Assembly: GCA_002964805.2 (NCBI GenBank)
Contig: PUDQ02000033.1
Location: 992,001-1,056,000, forward strand
Length of the DNA stretch: 64,000 bases
Source of the DNA: Trametes villosa
Lineage: Eukaryota; Basidiomycota; Agaricomycetes; Polyporales; Polyporaceae
Reading direction: 5' to 3'
The position numbers were made by a program, and so were the translations under genes. The notes beneath the pieces were generated by a model. That model ran no database searches. It saw nothing but the letters and a program-made list of their open reading frames with translations, and was not told where the DNA came from. Positions 1 through 10,520 of the stretch are shown here, one piece after another; positions within the stretch are counted from its first letter, which is position 1, and every line of letters begins with the position of its first letter.

Positions 1-159
1 TCGACGGGGACAAAACTGTGCTAGTTAGCGACGATATTCGACAAAGATTTGGTGGAAAAGCAGCAGAAAGACGATAGACGATGGACAGCAGGGGAGAGTT
101 GCGTAGTGCACAGCAGTACGGCAGTTGCGGGGGACTTGCGGCAGGAAAGCGATAGAGCT

Positions 160-1444
160 TCACTTGTGTTCGATGTAGTAGTTCTCGAGCTCGACGCGAT
201 CTTCGGGGCGGTATTCGTCCCAGGAGATCTCTTCGTATTGACCGGACGCGGAGTTTGGGTCCCAGGTGCCGGAGAAGGAACGGGTAGAGTTGTTGGAAGT
301 GTGCTGCAGATTCACAGAGTTAACAGAGAACGCATCGCACGCATACAGCGAGACTCACCCGGCTACCCTCGGGACGCGCGCCCGGACGCACACCCAAAAG
401 GCCTAGCGCTTCATGAGGCGAACGCGGGGTGGGGTACGAGGAGGGGCCTGGGGTGGGTGGCTGGAACCCAGGCTCAGATCCGGAGTGGGAGCCTTCGGAG
501 TCAGACTCGGCGTCGAGGTCATTAGTGCTGAGGGAATTGGCACCCGTGGAAGGTGTCTGGGGAGGGAGCGGGTTGTGGGCAGGCCATTGTGCTGGCGCCG
601 GCTTGAAGATAGCGTCGTCGGGGCTGACGATTCCTTGAGAGATAAGCCAGTCTATGTGCCGTTAGTACAGGAAACGCATATTACTGGACAGTAGCCTACC
701 GTGGGTCCTGTAGCGAAAGATGAACGACACGAATGGACCAGGGTTCCGAGGATCGTGGGGCTTGATCTTCCAGGTAGGTTGTTGTGCGGCAGCCGGGCGT
801 GTTTCTCCGTACCTAAATGCAATTGAGAACTGTACCATTGTTACAGCCCGTTGGGGCTTACCTGACGCAGACATCACCCTCAGGACGGTGCCCGCGAATG
901 ACTGCGGGCGGTGCTGGGACTCTGGACGGTCCAAAGGTTTCCATGCGCTGAACTTGCTTGATCTCGAGCACGATAGACCCAACGTTCTTCTTGGCCTGCA
1001 CCGCACCATACCCGGCGGCGTCACCTGAGTATGCATGTCAGTCGAAGGAACGGCTGTGACTGAGCCAGAATTGCGGCAACGTTACCAGCTGCGATCTGAG
1101 AGAACACAAACGGGCGTTCCTCCTGCGGCCCGACGCGAATCCCACGTCGGAGCTCTTCGCCATAGCCATAAAGGAACTGTCCTGACACCTTGAACCCGTC
1201 GAAGTAGATGTAGCTCGCGCTGTCCACCTGGCTGCCGTGGTCGCGCCAGTGTACAACGAAAGTCTCCAGTTTGATGTGATGTCAGAGGAGCACTACCAAG
1301 TGAGCGCAGTGCGCATACCTTTCCAACGGGGCCTGAAATCCAACAGGTGACAGTGTGATTCTGTTCATCGATGCGTGGCTCGAATTCGGCGAGCTCCATG
1401 TCGTCGGAGGTTATCCATGCTGAGAAACCGCGAAGGTTGATCAT
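160..1444 (-). CDS. DUF7918 domain protein
   Basis: Six exons on the minus strand (160-303, 359-651, 700-812, 862-1024, 1086-1263, 1319-1444) join in phase to 338 aa. The start at 1444 opens with MINLRGFSAWI, the usual beginning of this agaricomycete family. The conserved core follows: TVTCWI, then the VDSASYIYFDG and RPFVFSQI blocks, then GSIVLEIKQVQ. The C-terminal third is Ser/Pro-rich and acidic. DUF7918 proteins are abundant in mushroom-forming fungi and have no established function; I see no catalytic motif, signal peptide or membrane segment. Each junction has a GT donor and AG acceptor and restores the family frame. The family call is from memory of its conserved words. The gene is divergent from the membrane protein at 2429. 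Confidence 0.85.
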
Positions 1445-2428
1445 GTTGTCGTAGACTGGGCGTAAAGAGAGTACGTGGAGAAAGCGTAAGAAAGCGTTAT
1501 ATCTATCATCAACAGATCGTCGAGGTCAGCAGTCGTCCACATAACTCAAACCACAGGGGAACTTACCGTGATAGGATCGAAGCGAAGACGTACTCGGATT
1601 CCACAGAGCGGAGCGAAGGCAAGAGTTGACGCTCCTCTACACCTTGACCGTCGTATATAGGAGACCTGGAGAAACAAGCGGGGGCGAGCCCTTTACGAAC
1701 CACAACGAGGCATTGAACAGAAGGTGTTTGGCCAGTTGTTCAACTTCTTAGCCACCACCGTGGACGCGTTCAACTCGCGTTGTCCAAAAATGGCAGAGAT
1801 GTCACGTGAACGCGCTTCGAGCACAGCCTCCGCGCCCGCCAGCTCCGACTCTGAGCTTTCGACTCTCGAGTCGATTGCATACATCGTTCTAGCAACCCTT
1901 CAAACCCCCCTTACTCTGTCCGTCGTGAAATAAGTCCATTGGAGCCACTATGATGTAAACGTAACAATGGCTCGCGCGGAATCCCCAGGTGGTTCGCTGT
2001 CAGCCAGTTGTCGGGACTGCGATCCGTCCACCCTATCGCGTTAGAAAGGAGTCGCCAGCAACGTGCGAGTATATGTGATACCTGTGGATCCCCCGGCTGG
2101 CGCGGAGAATATGATTGAATGCAGGTAACCGCTTAGCAGCCCATAAACGGTGTGCACGATACACGAAATGTCCCGACGATGACAGATGCGTATCCGACAC
2201 GCCTTCTGGCGCGGTCCCGGAGGCTCGAACCGTTAAGATGCTGATCGCACTGACTGTAAATGCCTCCGAAGCGTTAGCTGCGGTACCTTCGTCCGTAGAT
2301 GTGCAAATGCAAACCTACCAAACGCCGCGCTTGAAGTAGCGGGATACGCCCGGTTCCTGCGCTTTCGAGTATTCCCTCCATCATTCTCTGTCCCCTCTAC
2401 TCCAAAGTTCCCGTAGGCTTCCGCCAAA
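1445..2428. other. Intergenic, divergent promoter region
   Basis: This 984-base gap separates two divergent genes and should hold both promoters. A TATATA string lies at 1654-1659, about 210 bases upstream of the minus-strand gene. Short open frames near 1693-1933 show no recognisable family and no splice support. Confidence 0.5.
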
Positions 2429-3982
2429 ATGTGGGTGTTTGCTCCGATCCTCGCTCTGTCTTTCTTGTTAGGGAGTGCAACGGCCCAAAGCACGAACGCT
2501 GATTGTAAGAACAACTCCGATACATCATGGGTAAGTCACGACAGAGCGTCCGGCTACTATCGACGCAAGTACTCACCGTTCCTCGTCTGCGGCAGTCATG
2601 GAACTCTCTCGGACAAAGCCCCTGCCTGATGGCGGCGTACATACAAGGCGCTTGCCAACCCGATGGACGTAAGTAACTCGCCTCCACACAGATGGGCATC
2701 CTAACGGGGAGCACGCTCGCCAGAATGGATGGTGCAGGGTCTTCCGGACGCAACGTTTAACTACGATGGCCCTTCCGCGGACACGGCAGACGTCTGCACC
2801 TGCAGTTCGATTGCGTACGCGTTGTCAAGTGCGTGTGGGTTCTGTCAGGGATCGGCTTGGCCTGAGTGCGTCTGCTGAGCTTCAATGCCGTATGCTGCGG
2901 CAATGACTCACACACTGGTTGATAGGTGGTCCCAGTGGACGAGAAATTGCCGTTCAGAAGATGTGCACAACGGCAGGTTTGTTGGGAACTAGCTGTTGGC
3001 CAACAGTGCGCTGACCGGCACACCCTTAGCTTCCCCCATTTCATTCCTGCTGGGACAGCCATCCCGGATTGGGCATTCATTCCTATCAACGGATTCGTGA
3101 GTGATTTGACGAGCTCATGAAGAATCCCCCTTGATGCACTTCGCACAGCTCGACGAGTTCGATGCTGTGGGTTCTGAAAGGATAGGTGGTGAGCTGCAAT
3201 TCGGCGGTGTAGCTGGTGGAGTACTCACCAGTCTACCCGTGATCTATAATAGACAAGCTGGAGTCGAGCGGCTCGGTTCAGCCAACCGCTACTGGCAACT
3301 CGCCGACAAGCAGCGGCGCAAGGAACGCCAGCATCACGGGCGGGACTTCGCCGACGACAGGTAATACCCCGGAGGCGCCATCTCAAATATGGAACGCGAG
3401 CAGTCCTGGCCCCAACATCGGCGGAATTGTGGGAGGCGTCGTAGGCGGTCTTGTGGGTGTCGTGGGGATCGCGGGCCTCTTGGCTTACTTCTGCTTCTTG
3501 CGTGGGAGGCGTGAGCGGCGGGAGGCCATGAGAGAACAAGATGAGTACGACTCGTCGAGCAACGCGGCGGTCATCCCACCCAAAGCACCGCCCAGCCCGT
3601 ATTACGATTCGGCTTCTGGAGGCCCCGATGCCACGGCCGCGAAGGAATCCCCATTGGTCGACACTGTCGACTCGCTGCCGTTCGTTGCTCTAGACCCCTC
3701 CCCGGTCGTGGTCCCAGAGATTCCGCCTATGAGGCTATACGTGAGCAGAGCTCCATCTCCCCGTGGCACTGGTAGCAAGTGCTGAGGTTCGTCCTGCAGG
3801 ACCCTGAGGATCCTACGACTTTCCCGCCGACCCCCGCACCCCTCACTATGCCTGTTCTGCCCAGGACGAACATAGCGTTAGACACTTATCCAAACGTTGT
3901 TCCGGAGCTGACGCACGAAGATGAGCACACTGGCGTAACGAGGACCGGGCAGGCCAGACGACGACCTATACCTGAGTTGTAA
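2429..3982 (+). CDS. Single-pass membrane protein with Cys-rich ectodomain
   Basis: Eight exons (2429-2530, 2596-2668, 2724-2865, 2926-2976, 3030-3096, 3149-3188, 3253-3740, 3800-3982) give 381 aa. A signal peptide is visible (about residues 1-20, hydrophobic, ending ATAQ). The ectodomain has evenly spaced cysteines (QSPCLMAAYIQGAC, DVCTCSS, SACGFCQG) and leads into a Ser/Thr/Pro-rich linker. A Gly/Val-rich transmembrane segment around residues 212-238 follows, then a basic stop-transfer (RGRRERRE) and a Pro-rich cytosolic tail. Proteins of this layout are common at the basidiomycete cell surface and are usually listed as hypothetical. A sensor or wall-associated role is only an inference. 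The exon phases all agree, so the gene looks intact. Confidence 0.85.
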
Positions 3983-4958
3983 ATGGAGGACGCGAAGCCG
4001 CCGCAACGCCGCAACGGTTCATCGGCAGGCACTTCGGTGGCAAGCGGGATTGGTTTCGAGTACGAGATATATTGTGCGCTGTGATACAAATGTACTTCTG
4101 CGGATACGGGAATGTCGGAGACACTAGGTGACCGTTCGGTCCATGGGAAGTGAGGACGACCAGCCAAAGAGTGTACCTTGGATCTGAGGCACCCAGAGAT
4201 GAGAGCACGTCGAGTCCCGAAGGCGACGGCAGACATGTGGTTGCAGGTGCCTGTGTAGTTGTTAAAAGATGAAGAAAAGGAGTTCAGGCGCTCAAATACT
4301 GGTATACCCTACTTTACCTTAGGGCAGGCTCGCTTCGCCGAGCCGCCGTACGAGCAGCCCGGACGGTGGTCATTGGCCGGCAGACTCGATATCTGGCCCT
4401 TCGTTCTGACCATGATCACCGAGCTACATCCAATACATCTGCTATGACTTTTGGCTTTGAGCGCGTTCTTCAAGCCCTCTACCGGTCCATAAGACCGTAC
4501 GAATACCCGCCCCGGGCCGCCAAACAGAGGAGAGACGAGTGTCCAGTCAGCAGGATGGGCAAATATAGCACCATTTCCCCACCCGTGCCCACGCGCGGGA
4601 GGACTGACGAGGGAACAAACACTCATGGTATGAACTATTAGCAAGCCGCAGGCGTATATCTTTTCAGTCTTCTGCTTCGAGCGACCATCGTGCTTTCTGC
4701 GCCATCATTCATAGGTCGGTCGACCGACGGAGCGCATAACCGGTAGTTGGGTCTACGCTGACGCGTGGTTTGCTATAGAGTGACGTGCGCCACGGAAGTC
4801 CTGCGCTCACAAGGTGTCCCGCTTTCGTCATCGGATCGATCTTATCGCGCATGGCTTTCCAGGTCAAGTCCCTCAAAACATATATAACCGTCGCGGTCAT
4901 AAGCATGGTCGTGCTATCCGCCTTCCGCCGCTTCGCCACCACCAGCTTGTCGCGCACC
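3983..4958. other. Intergenic, no gene seen
   Basis: Nearly 1 kb between two plus-strand genes. Short open frames on both strands overlap one another and match nothing I know. The right end carries the promoter of the aldo-keto reductase. Confidence 0.5.
4881..4887 (+). promoter_or_regulatory. TATA box of the aldo-keto reductase gene
   Basis: TATATAA lies 72 bases upstream of the chosen ATG. This suits a transcription start near 4910 and a short leader. It argues against the in-frame upstream ATG at 4851, which would precede the TATA box. Confidence 0.5.
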
Positions 4959-5991
4959 ATGGCCCCCCTCAGCATCTCCCTCAACGACGGCAAGCAGATC
5001 CCGTGGCTGGGCTTCGGTACCGGCACCGCGCTCTACGGCAAGGACGCGGCGAGCTTCGTGCGCACTGCCATCCAGAACGGCATTACCCACCTAGACGGCG
5101 CGCAGCTGTATGGTAACGAGGACACGCTCGGCGAGGGTATCGCGTCCTCTGGCAAGGCGCGCTCTGAGCTCTTCGTGACCACGAAGCTCGCGAAAGTCCC
5201 CGAGGGTAGCACTGTTCGCGACACGCTCGTTGAGTCGTTGAAGAAGCTGCGCCTCGACTACGTCGACCTCTTCCTCATCCACATGCCCATCCACCATGAA
5301 GGCCGCCTTAAGGCCGTCTGGAAAGAATTCGAGGAAATCCAGAAGGAAGGCCTCGCGAAGAGCATCGGTGTCTCCAACTTCCGGGTCAAGGACCTGGAGG
5401 AAGTACTGGAGAGTGCGACTGTCATTCCGTCAGTCAACCAGGTTTGTTCGCTTTCACGCTCGGCTTGCAGCTGTCATGTTGAATTTCTTGCTGTGCTAGA
5501 TTGAGTTCCACCCGTATGTCTACAAGGCGGCGGTGCCTGTTCTGGAGCTGCAGAAGAAGCACAACATCGTGACCGAGTCGTACGGCGGCCTCACGCCGAT
5601 CGTTCGTAATAAGGGAGGCCCCGTTGACCCTGTCTTGTCCTCCATCCGCGAGCGGCTCGAGAAAGACACCGGCAAGACGGTTACCGAGGGTCAAGTTCTC
5701 GGTCTGTGGCTCCGCGCCCAGGGTGTCGTAGAGGTCACGTAAGTTGCGCCGAGCTATCATTCATGAGCAAACCAACTTATGTCCACCAAATATCTCAGGA
5801 CGAGTACGAAGGAGGAGCGCGTGAAGGAGTACGTTTCGACTCAGGGTCTCCCCGACATCACCGCAGAGGAGGTGCAGGCGATCAACGAAGCTGGCTCGAA
5901 GGTTCACCATCGTGCCTTCGTAAGTGTTCCTCCCTACTGCTTCTCGCACAGATTGTTGACCCTCCTGTAGTGCAAGTGGTACGACGACTAA
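4959..5991 (+). CDS. Aldo-keto reductase
   Basis: Four exons (4959-5441, 5500-5738, 5799-5919, 5971-5991) encode 287 aa, the usual size of a cytosolic AKR. These enzymes reduce carbonyl compounds with NADPH on a TIM barrel. The catalytic tetrad is visible as Asp46 and Tyr51 (HLDGAQLYGNE), Lys76 (VTTKLAK) and His108 (FLIHMP). The cofactor-side motifs IGVSNF and VVEVTTSTKEERVKEY are also present. I chose the ATG at 4959 because it has a strong context (CACCATGG) and sits downstream of a TATA box. An upstream in-frame ATG at 4851 would add a hydrophobic N-terminus. The substrate cannot be told from sequence. The last exon is only 21 bases and ends KWYDD-stop. Confidence 0.92.
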
Positions 5992-6207
5992 TTCGCCGAT
6001 ATACACACCAGCTCGAGAGGATATTGTAAAGGGTTGCAATGGATGTATATTAGAGTGTACCCGCCGTCTTATACTACGCTGCTTTGATGGCCGACACAAT
6101 CCGTCCATCTGGTCATACGTACACGGTACAGTCATCCTCGCGCGCATCTACGCTCAGACTCAGCGGCGAGCGCGTATAACAGCCGGTATGGGCGCCTGTT
6201 TAACTCT

Positions 6208-7508
6208 ATGCTCTCCACCACAGTCTCGTCTCGGAACTCTATTCGATTCACCTCGCGCTCAGCTCGCTGGTACTCGACGTTATATCTAAGACCGGCTTCC
6301 ATCAGACCTCCGAGCCAAACACGTCCAGCCATGCCCAAGGATGCTCAGAGCGGCCCGCTATCGGCTCTGTTTGGGGTGGTCAAGCCATCCGGGCCGACTT
6401 CGATGTCGGTGGTGAACGAAGTGAAGCAGCTCGTCGCGAACTCGCCCCTCTTCGTCGAGGAAAGCAAGCTCGCAGAGAAAGCGAAGCAGAAGGGCAAGAA
6501 GGGCAAGTTCCGGCGCGATGCGGTCAAAATCGGGCAGGGCGGGACGCTCGACCCTCTCGCAGACGGCGTCCTCGGTGAATAGGCCCAATCCCCCCGTACC
6601 AGACATGCAGATTCTGAACATATCGGGGCGCGTGTAGTGATCGGCGTCGGCAAAGGTACGAAAAAGCTCTCTGAATTCCTCGATTGCGTCAAGGTAGTGA
6701 AGCCGTCCCTCGATCCGCCTAGACTGCGGCGTTAATGCGCGCACGTAGGAGTATCGCACGACATGTCTACTGGGGTGCGAGACCGACACGTACGATAGCG
6801 AGGGGAAGCAGGTGCGCGCGGCGCCATGGCACCACGTCACACGGGAAGATGTCGAAAAGGCCCTGGAGCAATTCAGAGGCGAGATAGAGCAGGTTCCGCC
6901 AATGTGAGCGCACCACCTCTTCGTATTCCTCGGGAACATGTGCGGTTACTGATGGACAACATGATAGCTTCTCTGCGCTCAAAATGGACGGTATGGCGCT
7001 TTATGACTACGCTCGGAAGGGCATACCGCTACCACGGCCAATCGAGAAACGGAAAGTAACCGTACACGAGCTGGAGCTGGTCGAATGGCTCGGCAACGAC
7101 CACTCCTTCCGACCGCCCGAGAAGAAGTTCTCGAAGGAGGAGCAGGAAGCTATGGAGAAAGCCCTGAAGGGTGTCGACGGCAGCGTATCCATCAAGGACG
7201 AGCCGGAGCAAGAGGTTGCCTCAGAAAAACCGCCGACAGCCTTCGTGTTGCGGATGAAGGTTTCCGGCGGTACTTACGTCCGGTGCATCGTGCACGACCT
7301 CGCACACGCCCTTGGCTCCGCCGGTCACGTCGTCACCCTACAGCGGTCCAGACAAGGTCGGTTCGCCCTGGAACCCAAGGAGGAGGGTGACCGGGCATGT
7401 GTCCCATGGGAAGTCTTCAAGACGGCGTTGGGCGACGAAGGTCCTGCGGACGACGAGGGCCGCAAGCAGTGGGAGAGAGAGGTCCTGTCAAAATTAGAAG
7501 CGGTGTAG
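6208..7508 (+). CDS. PUS4: tRNA pseudouridine-55 synthase (TruB/Pus4 family)
   Basis: Four exons (6208-6574, 6638-6693, 6749-6903, 6968-7508) give 372 aa. The enzyme converts U55 of the tRNA T-loop to pseudouridine. The family signature GGTLDPLADGVL is present with the catalytic Asp at residue 115, as are FGVVKPSGPTS, the TVHELELVEW strand and the late GGTYVRCIVHDLAHALG motif. The first 41 residues are rich in Arg, Ser and Thr with no acidic residue and resemble a mitochondrial presequence. A second in-frame ATG at 6331 starts MPKDAQSG right before the core. Yeast Pus4 modifies both cytosolic and mitochondrial tRNA, so alternative starts could provide dual targeting. A Lys-rich insertion (about residues 88-104) interrupts the N-terminal core. 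Confidence 0.93.
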
Positions 7509-8764
7509 ACGGGCTGCGTAGAAGCCAATAATACGTAGGTGTGTCCTTGGCACTTACGTTCAGAAACTAACAACTCACTCTGCATACCACAGATACGAGC
7601 CATACGGTCTGTTCTTCGCATGTGTCTCTAGTGCTGCCGAAGGCTAGGCCGTTCTTGTAGGCCGCGCATGGCGATCCTTACCAATGAGGCTCGGTACGCC
7701 GATGCCTACAAATTTGTGGGATGATTCGCTGGCGCTCATGCGATGAGCGGCCAGTAACGTCGTGCTGCGGTGAGTATTCGGCAAAATGAAGGTGCGGGGG
7801 TTGTATACGCTGAATATCCCCCGTCGTCATTGATTTGTTTCGAGACCTAGGTATGCTTCGCCGACCCTTCGCATGGCAAGGCTTTTCCAGATCAGTCCTT
7901 TTATTTCCGTCCCTTTGCTTCGCTGCGGAGTTTGTGTCGGTCCTGCCTTTTGCACCCGCGATGCGGTAGATTGTGGCAAGACTTTCGCATCGGGCCGCCT
8001 TCGATGTGGCCAACATGACTCAAACGGAACGCTCGTCGCGACTCGCCGCCCTGCGATAGTGGCCTGCCTATGTTGGTTCGGGTTTCCGCAGGATCGGCAC
8101 TCGCACGCCTGGTGACGAGGCAAGACCAATCTACGACGCGAATGCCCCGGGTAGCCGCTGCGTTCCCGCCCGCTGCTGCCGGTCGCCGTTCATACCGCGT
8201 AGGCGGCGGTCCTGGGGCTCGACGCGTGACATGCTCTCGTGCGGGCTGAGGCCTTCTTGAGCTGTCTCTGCCTTCATGTGGCCGTTGGCGACATGAGCGG
8301 TGCGGGTTCTAATTTCGACACTCCGCCGACAACGCAGGCGATCGTGCCATACGTGCGTCAACGGCGAGCGTTGCCGGGATGCGCCGGGATCTCTCTGAGC
8401 CCCCAGCGGCGTTCTTCCCACCGCAGGCGACACCGCTTAAGCACGGCGGGGACCATGCCCTTTCGGGCGACACGCCTCTATCCTCGTTTTGGCGCGGGGG
8501 GCGCGGGGATGGGGCAGGCGCGCCCGCAAAGGCGAAGGGAGCAGCCGGTGACTGGGCTGGGGCGCGCGTCGAGGTCTTCGATCAGGATGATGGAGCGCGG
8601 GCCCTTCGATAACGAACCCTGCGCGGGCGGGCCGTCGGTCAGGTGCGTCGGGCCCCCTCGGCAAGCCCGGTCCGAGCGCTGCGCGGACGGGCTCATAAAG
8701 GTGCGCCGCCGTGAATCTGCAGATTCCTCCGTCCGCGGTATCCACTCCTCGACCTCCGCTCGCC
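7509..8764. other. Intergenic, no gene seen
   Basis: About 1.25 kb, very GC-rich toward the right. Open frames up to about 200 codons near 8239-8850 overlap on both strands, which is typical of GC-rich noncoding DNA. The right end should hold the promoter of the aldolase gene. Confidence 0.5.
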
Positions 8765-10001
8765 ATGGCCTCTGTCGTCCGCCCGCTCCAGCCCGGCATC
8801 TACGCGCCCATCCCGACCTTTTTCGCGCCGGACACGGAGGACATCGGTAGGCACACCGCGCGCGCGGACGCGTCTCTGCATATTTGTTGCTCACGCCAAG
8901 CGCCGCAGACCTCCAGTCGTTCTCATCTCACGTCGTGCGTCTCGCAAAGGCGGGCGTGCGGCCCCTGCTGTCGGGCAGCATGGGAGAAGCGCACCACCTG
9001 TCCCACGCGGAGCGTGCGACGCTCATCAAGGCCGCGCGCCAGGCCCTCGACGAGAACGGCTTCCAGAGCACGCCGATCATTGCCGGGACGGGCGCGGGCA
9101 GCACGCGCGAGACGGTCGAGCTCTCCATCGAGGCGGCGGAGGCGGGCGCGGACTACACCATCGTCATCTGCTCCGGGTACTTTGCCGGCGCATTGGCGGG
9201 GAATCGGAAGGCGCTCAAGGCGTTCTGGACGGAAGTGGCGGAGAAGAGCCCTATACCCGTAATTATCTATAATTGTGAGTGCGCGCGGTGCTCTACTGTG
9301 TTTAGTACTGGCGTGCTGACGGTGAGGGATAGATCCTGGTGCTGCAGGAGGCATCGACCTCGACTCTGACCTCATCACCGAATTGGCGACCGAGTCGCCG
9401 AACATCGCGGGTGTGAAGCTCACGTATGTTCCGTCCTCGCGTATGCGTTCGGAGAATGGTGCTGACAATAACGCAGGTGCGGCAATGTCGGGAAGCTTAC
9501 GCGCATTACCGCTACGGTATCAGATGCTTCGTTTGCATCCCAGTACCCCCGAAAGAACCCCTACGCGCCCTTCCTGGTCCTTGGCGGTTTCACAGACTTC
9601 ATCCTCCCCTCGGCCTTCGTGGATGCACATGGGGCTATCACAGGGCTCGCGAACGTGGCGCCGGTACGTCCTTTCGTGCTCCTTCATTTGGGCTTTGCTG
9701 ATTGCGCCACCAGTACGCGACCGCGAGGCTCTTCGAGCTGTCGGAGAAGTCGAAGAAGGACGTCACTCTGCTTCCGGAGGCGCAGCGCTTGCAGGGCGTC
9801 ATCGCACGCGCGGACTTCACCATCGCGAAAACTTCGATTTCTGGCACGAAGTTCCTGCTGGAGAAGCTTTATGGTTACGGGGGAAACCCTCGTCGGCCGT
9901 TGCCCCCCATCGACGCTGGGGTCGCCGCTGCGCTCTGGGAGCACCCACACACGGTAGAGCTCGTGCGCCTCGAGCGGGAGCTGAGCGGCAAGCTGCAGTA
10001 A
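8765..10001 (+). CDS. DapA-family aldolase (dihydrodipicolinate synthase superfamily)
   Basis: Five exons (8765-8846, 8909-9274, 9333-9423, 9477-9663, 9714-10001) encode 337 aa with consistent phases. This class I aldolase family uses a Schiff-base lysine. I place it at Lys178 in NIAGVKLT, with the proton-relay Tyr148 in IIYNYPG and the substrate-binding SGSMGEAHHLSHAER loop. Fungi make lysine by the alpha-aminoadipate route, so a lysine-biosynthetic role is unlikely. Fungal members that have been studied cleave 2-keto-3-deoxy sugar acids or 4-hydroxy-2-oxoglutarate. Which of these applies here is not visible. No targeting peptide is evident. Confidence 0.92.
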
Positions 10002-10520
10002 ACTGGCGGCGGAAGTTAGGACGGAACCATATGCTGTATCATACCTTGTGCAAGTACATACACCTAGACTGCCACACGCACGCGCGCGTTCGATATGTCT
10101 TGGATGTGATCGAGGACGAAAATGCGGGGTAAAGTGGACGGTGCGGGGTAATTGGCTTGCGGATCAAACGCGCGCGATCAGTGCAGGCCTTGCCGTGGCC
10201 GGCGCGGACGACGGCTGCCAACGTGCTCGCGCTCACGCTCAGCGGGCCACGCCCACGCCCATGCTACCGCGCGAAGCTGCCGAAGGCTGGAAGCGGACTG
10301 CTGGCGAGACCCGCTGACCTCGCCGGCGTGCCCTGGAATTCAATTGAGTACGTCCCATGCCTGCCCCGGTCAAGTGATCCCCAGGCAACCAACCAATCGA
10401 TCGGCTACAGCGCGCAGCCTGCACCGGCACTCGACAGCCACCCTGCTCGCGACGTCGCCCCCCGTCCTCTGAGCACCCTCTGCGAGAGGCCACCACCTTT
10501 CTGGCAGCCCACCACCAGCC
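10002..10520. other. Intergenic promoter region
   Basis: 519 bases between two plus-strand genes, GC-rich, with no supported open frame. It should contain the terminator of the aldolase gene and the promoter of the transhydrogenase gene. Confidence 0.5.

Noticed and set aside
4851..4958. Upstream in-frame start adding a hydrophobic anchor to the aldo-keto reductase
   Set aside because: The ATG at 4851 precedes the TATA box at 4881, so it would not be in the transcript; the ATG at 4959 has the better context.
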